From Globisporangium splendens (taxonomy: Eukaryota > Oomycota > Peronosporomycetes > Pythiales > Pythiaceae), in NCBI GenBank assembly GCA_006386115.1, contig VFIW01000160.1:1-64000 (forward strand): a stretch of DNA of 64,000 nt. Direction: 5' to 3'. Shown here piece after piece: positions 21,617 to 29,278 of this stretch (its first letter is position 1; each line of letters opens with the position of its first letter). The notes below the pieces were generated by a model. It was not told where the DNA came from, made no database searches, and was given only the letters and a program-made list of their open reading frames with translations. Both the position numbers and the translations under genes were made by a program.

Positions 21617-22711
21617 GCAGCTAAGACTTCATGCGTCTGTTTCACGCAAAAGATGACTGCTTTGTTTTATTCCTTATTAATCAAGTTGAGAGGTGGAGCA
21701 GTGCTTTGCCGTCATTTCCGTCGCAACTGTAAATACTCTCAGAATGAATGAAATCACGCTGGTGCTGAATATGCTTGCCGATGGAGGCTTCATCGGCCGC
21801 GACACTTGGTCAAGAGCTACGCAGCAATAGAACACAGGTGCTAGCGCTATCTCGACTGCCTTATCTGTGATTTTGTACAGCATTTTCGCTCTGGGTGGGG
21901 CAAGCATGGAAAGATCTATTCCATAGCGGCAAAACATGCACAACAATCGATTTGACAGTCCCATAACGGAAATATGCCACCGCAAAAGACGTGTCCGCAC
22001 CTGTGTGCAGCGTGCTGAACGCAGCTTCTGCTGGGAATGAGTTGTGTTTGCTCGATGCCCACTGGGCTTGGACGTGTTGCGCCGCGCAGTGGATCTTTCC
22101 GAGAATGTGGCATCCGATCCCCCACCATGCCTTGTTTTCTCGCTTCCAGCCTAGAAACGAGAAGTCCCACCAACGACTGAATCTCCAAGCTGAGATGCGA
22201 ATCAGACTGAGAGGATGGGCTCGACCACCGCTAGGTTGCTGCATGCGGGAGCGCTTGGTCGCTGAGTTGCTCTTCGTCGCGTCGACGATACCACTGGAAT
22301 CTGTCGGCATGTTGTTGTCGCGCTACTCGTGCGGCGCTCGTCTGTGGTCCGCCGTCGCTGATCCTTTTCTCGTTCTCGTTCTGCACGCATGTCACTCACC
22401 CGACAAATGGACCTGTCATGGCTCCAAAAATAAGCTCAGACACTTTAAATATCGGCGAAAAAAGTTAGTCGGCAGCAGCAGCACCCAGTAAATTCGATTC
22501 AGCTGGCAAAAACGCTAAGTACGATTTGTCAATGGTTACGCGGTTACGCTTTCTCAGGTGCAGTTCATGTTTGCCACACTACATCAGGAAATGAGGCCAG
22601 TATTCGATTGTTTTTGCCTCCACTGAACGAGTGGTGTCGAGCTGAAAGCTTTTCGTGGACGCGACACTTGCGTTAAAACAGCAGAGAAGGGAAGCAAGCA
22701 GCAGCAGCAGC
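21617..22711. other. 1.1 kb without a confirmed gene
   Basis: This lies between the CID gene and eIF3a, both on the plus strand. Overlapping ORFs of 149 residues (minus, 21861-22310) and 166 residues (plus, 21991-22491) occupy the same bases. The minus one has the more plausible start and is listed separately at low confidence. The last 200 bp, AT-rich near 22440-22520, should contain the eIF3a promoter. CAG/AGC triplets precede its ATG. Confidence 0.4.
21861..22310 (-). CDS. Hypothetical protein, doubtful
   Basis: A 149-residue ORF beginning MPTDSSGIVDATKSNSATK. It resembles a real N-terminus, but the continuation is rich in Trp and Cys and matches nothing I recognise. A possible intron (donor GTGGTC after residue 28, acceptor ATCTCAG near 22190) would switch into a frame containing SLVGLLVSRLEARKQG and a Cys/His-rich end. 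No family can be supported. It may be non-coding. Confidence 0.2.
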   Translation of the reverse strand: MPTDSSGIVDATKSNSATKRSRMQQPSGGRAHPLSLIRISAWRFSRWWDFSFLGWKRENKAWWGIGCHILGKIHCAAQHVQAQWASSKHNSFPAEAAFSTLHTGADTSFAVAYFRYGTVKSIVVHVLPLWNRSFHACPTQSENAVQNHR

Positions 22712-25700
22712 ATGTCGTTCTTCTTCCAGAAACCGGAGAATGCGCTCAAGCGCGCCAAGGAGCTCATGTCCATCCCCAACGTGGACGCTGGTGTGCTCAA
22801 GCGCACCAAGCGTTCCGCGTTGGAGATCCTCCACGATGCGTTGATCGCCAAGAAGAACCGCACGTGGCAACCAACCCACGAGGAGCTCATGATCCTCTAC
22901 TTGGATATCTGTATGGAACTCCAGCTGGGCCGCATCGCCAAGGACGGACTCCACCAGTATCGCAACCTTTCTATTCAGCACAACCCAGCCTCGTTGGAGA
23001 CTGTGATCACGCACTTTGTGTCCCAGACCGAGCAGAAGTTGGCGCAAGCCAAGCGTGAAAGCAACGACTTGATCATCTTGGCCGCTGCGAAGGTCGACTT
23101 GGAAGCTGCGCAGACCCCAGAAGCTGTCATGCTCTCGACCACCACTTTCGAAGGCTCGAGCGACCGCACGGATCGCGAAGTCGTCGTCCCATGGTTGCGT
23201 TTCACTTGGGAAACCTACCGCACTGTGTTGGATATCCTCAAGAACAACACCAAGCTGGAAGGGCTTTACAAGTCGATTGCGTTGAAGGCTTTCGACTTTT
23301 GCGTTGAGTACACTCGCAAGATTGAATTCCGCCGTCTTTGCGAAATCTTGCGCAACCACTTGGGCAGCCTCCAGAAGCATTCGGCCGCGCCAACGAGTCA
23401 ATCGTCTCGTTTGCTGCGCTCGTGGGACGGATTCACGCTTGAAGGCGTTGAAAGCTTGCTCGAAATCCGTTACCGCCAACTTCAGGTGGCCACGGACCTC
23501 GAGCTCTTTTCGGAAGCTTTCCGCACGATCGATGACATCAACACCATCATGAGTCTGGTCGAGCAGGTGCCACGTTTGGAATTGATGGTGACGTACTACG
23601 AGAAGCTCGCGCAGATCTTCTTGGTCTCCAAGAACCACCTGTTCCACGCGTACGCGCTTTACAAGTGGTACTCGCTCCGTGTTGGTGGTCTTGAAGGCAT
23701 CAATGGTGGTGCTGCGTTGGCTTTGTTGCCATCGCTTGTGAAGGCAGAAGAGCAGGAGGAAATTGCCACCCGCGTGGTGCTTGCTGCGCTTTCGATCCCA
23801 TTGTTGGAGTTTGAATCGGCTTCTCCTGTACTGGATAACGACAGCACGCCATCGGCGGTGAACTCGGCTGAAAGTAGTCTCTCGTCTACTGCTCGTGAGA
23901 AAAATGCCCGCATGGCCGCTTTGTTGGGCTTCGCGGCGACTCCAACTCGCGCCAACCTTTTGGACGAGATTGACGCTGCTGGGATCATTAAGAAGGCTGT
24001 GCCAGAGGTGTCCTCGCTGTATTTCCACTTGGAACGCCAAGAAGTGGACCCATTGCAGATCGTGAAGCAGGTCAAGCCAAACTTGGAGAAGATTCGCGAG
24101 CTCTCGAACTCGTACAAGAACCAGACGCAGGAAGTTTCGTACTCGAGCAGCGTTGAGCGCTTGCTTGTGCGTCGCGTCCTCTTCCAATTGACTCGTGTGT
24201 ACTCGAGTGTCACTATCGCACACTTGCGTTCGCTCTTTATGGGCTTGAACGTCAGCTACCAAGAGATCGAGCAATTGATCGTGCGCTCGCGCTCGCTCAG
24301 CACCGTCGCCCACGCCAGTGCACCAAGCCTGTCGTCTATGTACTTGAAGAACCAGAGTGGCAACAGCAGCAGCAACACCGTCGAAGCGTCCACCTCGGCT
24401 GCTACCGCCACTGCGGCGCGCACTAAGATTCGCATCGACCACGTGCAACAGATCATTCGTTTTAGCGATGCCGTGGAGCTCGAAGCGAACCCAGCGCAAT
24501 TGACGCTCTTGGGCGAACGCCTTGACCGTGTCCTGAAGAAGGTCCAGTACTCAAAGAACCAAGAAGCCCTTGAAGCTCGCCGCACGAAGCTTTTTGAGAA
24601 CGCGCGCAGCAAACTCGACGCGACCCGCTCTGTCATGCTCGAACGCCGTGAGATCATCGAGCGCAAGAAGGAAGAGCTTGAACGCCTGCAGCAAGAAAAG
24701 GTGAAGACCTTGGAGAAAAAGCGTCAAGAGTATGAGCAACAGCGTCAGCAGGTCGAGAGAGAGCGTTTGGAGCAGGAAGCCAAGCGACGTGAGCTGGAAA
24801 AGAAGCAGAAGATCAAGGATGAAATCGCGCTGAAGGAGACCAAGCAAATGTTGGACAAGTTGGGCCACAAGGACCTTGACAACATCGATTTGGAGAACTT
24901 CGATCGCGAAAAGGTCCTGAACGAAGCCAAGGAGAAGGCTCAAAAGGCCAAGGAAGACGCTCAGCGCAAGCTGCGTGACAGCGCCCGTCGTCTGGATTAC
25001 ATCATTCGCGCCACGCGTGAAGTTGAGCAGCCAATTTTGCAAAAGCAGTTCGCGGCGACCAAGGAGGATGCCAAACAGCAGTACGAACAAGAAAAGCAGG
25101 AGAAGCTGAAGATTGCGAAGGAGGCGTACGAGTTGGGTCTGAAAGAAAAGGAGCGTCTGGCGACCGCGTTCACCGTGTTTGGCGAATTCGTGGAGGCTCA
25201 TCATGCGCGTCGTCGTGAATTGTACACGAAGGCAGCTGAAGAGCACCAGAAGAAGGCTCTGCTAGAACGTCTTGAAAAGCGCGTCGCTCACGCCAAGGAG
25301 CGTTACGACGAGGAGCAAGAGCGCCTACGTGAAGAAGAAGAGGAGCGTGAACGTATTCGCCGCGAGGAAGAGGAAGCGCGCGAACGTGCTCGCCAGTTGG
25401 AGATTGAGGAGGAATTGCGTCGCCAAGAAGAGGAGGAAGAAGAAAATCGTCGCTTGGCGGAAGAAGAAAAGGAGCGTGAGCTTGCCGCTGAGAAGGAGCG
25501 CGAACGTCAAGAGCGCGAGCGTGAGTCTAGCATCAACAGCCGCTTTGGATCCGCTGGTAGCTCCTACCGTCCTCCAATGCGCGCTGGCCGCTCCGATCGT
25601 GATGATGGCGAGTGGACACAAGTCAGCCGTAGCTCGTCGTCTCGTGTGGCTGCTCCTGAGGGCAACTGGGACCGTCGTGGACCTGCTGCTCGTGACGAGC

Positions 25701-26113
25701 GTGGTTCGTCTCGTTTCGGCGACCGTGAAGACCGTGGCTTCTCGCGCTTCGGTGACCGTGAGCCTCGCGAAGGTGGTCTGCGTCGCGCTTTTGGTGGTGA
25801 CCGTGACGACCGTGAACCTCGCGAAGGTGGTCTGCGTCGCGCTTTTGGTGGTGACCGTGATGACCGTGAACCTCGCGAAGGTGGTATGCGCCGCAACTTC
25901 GGCGGTGACCGCGAAGAGCGTCCAGCCCGTGAAGACGGTCCGTCCGGCGGCTGGCGTCGTGGAGGCGACCGTGACGCTGCGGCGGAAGACCGATTCTTCG
26001 GTGGTCGACGAGAAGGCGGCGAAGGTTCGTACCGTGCTCCTCGTGGCGACAGCGACCGCCGTCCGCCTCCACGTGACTCTGTCCGTGCCCCAGAATCGGG
26101 ACGCTGGAGATGA
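22712..26113 (+). CDS. eIF3a: Translation initiation factor eIF3 subunit A
   Basis: A single exon of 1,133 residues from MSFFFQKPENALKRAKEL, which aligns with the start of other eIF3a proteins (QRPENALKRA). An in-frame ATG at 22655 would add 19 poor residues. The N-terminal half is the helical PCI-type core (RTWQPTHEELMILYLDICM, LFQLTRVYSSVTIAHLRSLF), which binds other eIF3 subunits and the 40S ribosome. From about residue 640 comes a long charged single helix (RREIIERKKEELERLQQEK; EEEEERERIRREEEEARERA). The C-terminus is an Arg/Gly/Asp-rich repeat region. eIF3a scaffolds 43S preinitiation complexes. Codon use is strongly biased towards C/G-ending codons, as expected for a highly expressed gene. 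Confidence 0.96.
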   Translation: MSFFFQKPENALKRAKELMSIPNVDAGVLKRTKRSALEILHDALIAKKNRTWQPTHEELMILYLDICMELQLGRIAKDGLHQYRNLSIQHNPASLETVITHFVSQTEQKLAQAKRESNDLIILAAAKVDLEAAQTPEAVMLSTTTFEGSSDRTDREVVVPWLRFTWETYRTVLDILKNNTKLEGLYKSIALKAFDFCVEYTRKIEFRRLCEILRNHLGSLQKHSAAPTSQSSRLLRSWDGFTLEGVESLLEIRYRQLQVATDLELFSEAFRTIDDINTIMSLVEQVPRLELMVTYYEKLAQIFLVSKNHLFHAYALYKWYSLRVGGLEGINGGAALALLPSLVKAEEQEEIATRVVLAALSIPLLEFESASPVLDNDSTPSAVNSAESSLSSTAREKNARMAALLGFAATPTRANLLDEIDAAGIIKKAVPEVSSLYFHLERQEVDPLQIVKQVKPNLEKIRELSNSYKNQTQEVSYSSSVERLLVRRVLFQLTRVYSSVTIAHLRSLFMGLNVSYQEIEQLIVRSRSLSTVAHASAPSLSSMYLKNQSGNSSSNTVEASTSAATATAARTKIRIDHVQQIIRFSDAVELEANPAQLTLLGERLDRVLKKVQYSKNQEALEARRTKLFENARSKLDATRSVMLERREIIERKKEELERLQQEKVKTLEKKRQEYEQQRQQVERERLEQEAKRRELEKKQKIKDEIALKETKQMLDKLGHKDLDNIDLENFDREKVLNEAKEKAQKAKEDAQRKLRDSARRLDYIIRATREVEQPILQKQFAATKEDAKQQYEQEKQEKLKIAKEAYELGLKEKERLATAFTVFGEFVEAHHARRRELYTKAAEEHQKKALLERLEKRVAHAKERYDEEQERLREEEEERERIRREEEEARERARQLEIEEELRRQEEEEEENRRLAEEEKERELAAEKERERQERERESSINSRFGSAGSSYRPPMRAGRSDRDDGEWTQVSRSSSSRVAAPEGNWDRRGPAARDERGSSRFGDREDRGFSRFGDREPREGGLRRAFGGDRDDREPREGGLRRAFGGDRDDREPREGGMRRNFGGDREERPAREDGPSGGWRRGGDRDAAAEDRFFGGRREGGEGSYRAPRGDSDRRPPPRDSVRAPESGRWR
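25760..25921 (+). repeat. Three 54 bp tandem repeats inside eIF3a
   Basis: Three in-frame copies at 25760-25813, 25814-25867 and 25868-25921 encode 18-residue units close to EPREGGLRRAFGGDRDDR. The first two differ at very few bases, the third is more diverged. The degenerate D-R-G repeats on either side suggest ongoing expansion of the C-terminal repeat region known in eIF3a proteins. Confidence 0.9.
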
Positions 26114-26617
26114 AAGTGGTGGGAAGAAGACTGATGAGGACTTCATTCCTTTTCAACGCTCTTTTTTTCATTCTGGTTGGAGTAATCATTCGAAGTTTGT
26201 AGTGTAGTTGCTCTTGGAAAAAACAAAAGAACGGCAAACAACTTATTTAATCACAAGGTCCTTGCGCTTGGCACCTTGGACCTTTTTTCACAAAACCAAT
26301 CGCGCGGCGGTTGTGTTTGGTTGGTTTTGCTGTCCGCTGGTTCTCACATGTTTGTTTTTGTTGCCAAATGGTAGCCGAGGTTTTTTGTATTACTGTCAAT
26401 CATTTGTTCTTTCGTGCCGAATTTCAGCGAATTAAAAGCCCGTATTTGCTTGACGTTACGGACACCTAACTCGACAGATGAATGTCTTGTGTGCAGTGGA
26501 AAAGAAGAAAATATGCATTGGTGTCTATGTTATGGAGACCATTCTTCAGGAAAACGCAAGTAAAGAACGTGCAAATGGCTGGTAAGACTACACAGGAGGT
26601 ATCTCGGATACTGCTCT
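26114..26617. other. eIF3a 3' region and sequence before the nuclease relic
   Basis: About 500 bp with an A/T-rich start (3' UTR of eIF3a) and no intact gene. A 69-residue ORF at 26482-26691 overlaps the start of the nuclease relic in another frame. I looked here for the N-terminal and RuvC-I parts of a TnpB/Fanzor protein and saw none. Confidence 0.5.
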
Positions 26618-27172
26618 GTGCACTACTTTACCTGCTTCAGAAGTCTCGTGAATCTCGAAAACGAAACGGGCGTCCGACGACAACTTGTTGAACAATTTAC
26701 GTTCCACAGTCTGCGCGTTGCGACGAGAGTACATCGCCATCTCACAGGGGTAAACAAAGCCAGGCTTTGGCTTGAAAATTTGAAGAAGAGAGAGCCTAAA
26801 TATGTGACCACCGCCACTCCAAATCCTAAGGTGCGTTTGGCGACTGGAAAGACCCGAAACATATACGGGGGCACGCGCACAGTCCTTCCTGTGCAGCGCC
26901 TATCGCATGAGCTGGCGAAGCGGGCAACAGTTGTTCTTATCGACGAGTTTTGCACGAGTACGCGTTGCCTACAGAGCCTGAAAAGCAGAAAGGTCCTAAC
27001 GACTCAAGAAGACGGCACGATAACACACAAGTCCTCCTGCGCTGTCCTTCGATGCACCAATTCGAACTGTAGAATAACGTGGGATCGCGACGTCAATACC
27101 GCTATTAACATTTCTCAGCTTGCGACGCGCATGGTATTTGAGTTTCCTAGGCCACCAGAATTAAGCAGATAA
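26618..27172 (+). pseudogene. C-terminal relic of a TnpB/Fanzor RNA-guided nuclease
   Basis: The 184-residue frame ends with the hallmark C-terminal block of TnpB/Fanzor proteins. A segment VLPVQRLSHELAKRATVVL leads into IDEFCTSTRC, where the family has a D-E-x-x-T-S-x-x-C zinc-ribbon entry. Then come LRCTNSNC (second zinc half) and WDRDVNTAINI, the RuvC-III motif with the catalytic Asp of D-V-N-A-A-x-N-I. The first zinc pair reads CLQS instead of CxxC, so one ligand is lost. The N-terminal domain, RuvC-I and most of RuvC-II are absent upstream. Fanzor proteins are eukaryotic, transposon-borne relatives of TnpB that cut DNA guided by an RNA. This copy cannot be functional as it stands. It sits between eIF3a and an opposing gene. 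Confidence 0.75.
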
Positions 27173-27264
27173 AAGGTAGTCAGTTTTTTAAACGTGGATC
27201 GCGGGGTTTCCAAACGCGTCCACACGGTAGATAATCCGCATTTGAGTTGAATCTCACAGGTCGC

Positions 27265-28953
27265 TCACAATTCGCAGGTGTAGCAAATAGAGGACACGCT
27301 CAGTGCTGCCAGCGTGACTTTGGGGATCCAAATGTCGAATACGATCGCTTCGGTCTGTCTCGCGCGTCCAGCAAGTGCTCGAGCCCTCTTTTCCAGTCTT
27401 CTCTTTTGCATGTATCGCTCGTGGACAATGAACAAAAATGCCAGCGGGTGAGGAGTTGGCGTCGCGCGGACTCGACTCAAAGCCAGGTTCATCAACCTCA
27501 AAGTGTTCATGGCGTGCTCCACACTCCAAGCTGCGTCCATGACAATCGGCTCTTTTGGGTCAATTTTCATGTGTTTCAGTCGCACACGTCTTGTTTCACT
27601 ACCCACGCGAGTAACGATATCATTGCTAGTATCTGCACAAAAGACCTCGACGACCGCAACTAGTCCTGTCGCCAGATGCGACCTTCGAACGAGGGCGTTG
27701 GCTTTTTCGGCGGTACGTTTGGCTCGACTCGCTTGTCTCCGGCGCTCTGCTGCAATGAAGAGAAACGCAAGCGGATGCAACACGGGGGAGGCTCGGAAGT
27801 GATTCAACATCAAGTTCACCTGCGCGATGGCAAGCAGCACCACGGTGGGAGTCCACTTGTTTTGATTGAAAGCGCGTGATAGAATGCTGAGACTTGCCTT
27901 GACCCCACCCCGCTTGAGCTTCACCTGTAGCACATCATCGTGCTTTCGAACGCTCGATTTTTCCGCAGTCTGCGACTTGGAACAGCTTGCAGGTTGGAGA
28001 CTCGGCTCATTCAAGGTCGCGCTTTGCACACCAGATTCAATGGCTGCTTCAACTGTTAGGACGGTGGCTGTAGAGGAAAAATCGTTCGCAGCGCACTGCG
28101 GGTATCTCGAGAAGTGCGTTGCCCTCTCTGTTTGACTGGGAAGAATGCTCACATTAGTAGACCACCGCGAGCAGACAGATTCGTTAGCGGCAGCCTCATC
28201 TTCACTTGATACTTCGATGTGGACGGAAAGCCCCGACTGGTCTTCAGCTGTCGTGGCTTCATAAGACTTGGCCACTTCTCTTTCGACAAGGCACTCGAGG
28301 TTCCTGTACGAGGCCGAGTACTCATCATCATCTTCGTCATCATCTCCATCATCACCCGACTCAGATTCAGTTGGGCTTCCGTTTGCTTTCTCTATGACAG
28401 ACGCGCGGCGCGAGAGTCGATCTGGTTCGATGTTTGTCGCCCACGCGTGCGAAGACAGAGCGCAAAACACTCCATCCGAGTCGTGCCCGACTCGGCGCTG
28501 CTCCGGATCATATCGTCGTAGGAAATCAAGAACCCCCTTGCATCGGCGCTTCATGAATGCGCTCTCCAGCGGAAAAACGTGGTAGAAATCCGCAATCGCG
28601 CCAGTTTTCATGCGATTCCCCGGAAGAGAGCGTACGTGCCGCTCAACCGCATCGAGACAACGCGGGATCCAAAGAATCTCGTCTCGAAACACGTCGCCTT
28701 GCGCCTGCTTTGCGGTCACCACGTGCGCGATCACGCTGCTGCGTTCGCCGCTCTGCGGGTCTGTGTCAAGCCATGAAAGCCCGTGTGTCTCGCCGATTCT
28801 CCCCACGATCCTCTTCATGGAGCGCGCTGGTACCGCAGCCTCATATACTTGACTCAGCACCTCCGGGTGCGTCTCAAAGAAGCCCGTGAGCTCGTCTTGA
28901 CGCACGATGCCGCCGCTTGCGTACACGAACGCCGCCACCGCCTCCATTTTCAA
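27265..28953 (-). CDS. Unrecognised 562-residue protein with an internal C-terminal duplication
   Basis: A single exon, start MKMEAVAAFVYASGGIVRQDEL. The N-terminal 190 residues contain two helical segments that could be winged-helix-like (AVAAFVYASGGIVRQDELTG; AVERHVRSLPGNRMKTGAIA), which is speculative. A highly acidic linker follows (SESGDDGDDDEDDDEYS). The C-terminal part contains the same motif twice: LMLNHFRASPVLHPLAFLFI then basic helix, and MNLALSRVRATPTPHPLAFL then basic helix, about 110 residues apart. The basic helices (ERRRQASRAKRTAEKANAL; ERYMQKRRLEKRARALAGR) could bind nucleic acid. No family is recognised. Confidence 0.7.
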   Translation of the reverse strand: MKMEAVAAFVYASGGIVRQDELTGFFETHPEVLSQVYEAAVPARSMKRIVGRIGETHGLSWLDTDPQSGERSSVIAHVVTAKQAQGDVFRDEILWIPRCLDAVERHVRSLPGNRMKTGAIADFYHVFPLESAFMKRRCKGVLDFLRRYDPEQRRVGHDSDGVFCALSSHAWATNIEPDRLSRRASVIEKANGSPTESESGDDGDDDEDDDEYSASYRNLECLVEREVAKSYEATTAEDQSGLSVHIEVSSEDEAAANESVCSRWSTNVSILPSQTERATHFSRYPQCAANDFSSTATVLTVEAAIESGVQSATLNEPSLQPASCSKSQTAEKSSVRKHDDVLQVKLKRGGVKASLSILSRAFNQNKWTPTVVLLAIAQVNLMLNHFRASPVLHPLAFLFIAAERRRQASRAKRTAEKANALVRRSHLATGLVAVVEVFCADTSNDIVTRVGSETRRVRLKHMKIDPKEPIVMDAAWSVEHAMNTLRLMNLALSRVRATPTPHPLAFLFIVHERYMQKRRLEKRARALAGRARQTEAIVFDIWIPKVTLAALSVSSICYTCEL

Positions 28954-29278
28954 TTACCGTGCCACTGGTATTCCAGTGGCGAGAACACAATTGTGTGATG
29001 CAACTCATTTCTGGTGTGTGGAAACACTCGGTGAGCACTGGCCCGTTATTCCACAAAATGAGCCAATCATTGAAGAGCACGCAATGACCGACAACAGACA
29101 TGTCTGATTGTGAACCGAGACTTCTGCGCAAGAAAATGCTTGCGTCCAACAGACAAAGAAAGCTTGAAATTAGTCATATTTGAGACGTTCTTTCTGAGTG
29201 CACTCCGATGACTAGCGAAAAACAAACAAACAAAATGCGAACTACGCGAAATATTTGGGATCACAACTTGTGAGGTCC
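28954..29278. other. Intergenic, no gene seen
   Basis: This 325 bp is upstream of the minus-strand unknown gene (start 28953) and downstream of the minus-strand channel gene (end 29279). No motif-bearing ORF is present. Confidence 0.5.

Noticed and set aside
21916..22188. CGHVFC in a minus-strand frame, resembling a RING finger
   Set aside because: The other metal ligands of a RING are not spaced correctly and the frame needs an unproven splice.
22673..24499. 608-residue ORF on the minus strand
   Set aside because: Antisense to the eIF3a core. The codon bias of eIF3a keeps the opposite frame open, and no family motif is present.
25325..26146. 273-residue Thr/Ser-rich ORF on the minus strand
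   Set aside because: A low-complexity shadow of the Arg/Glu-rich and repeat region of eIF3a.
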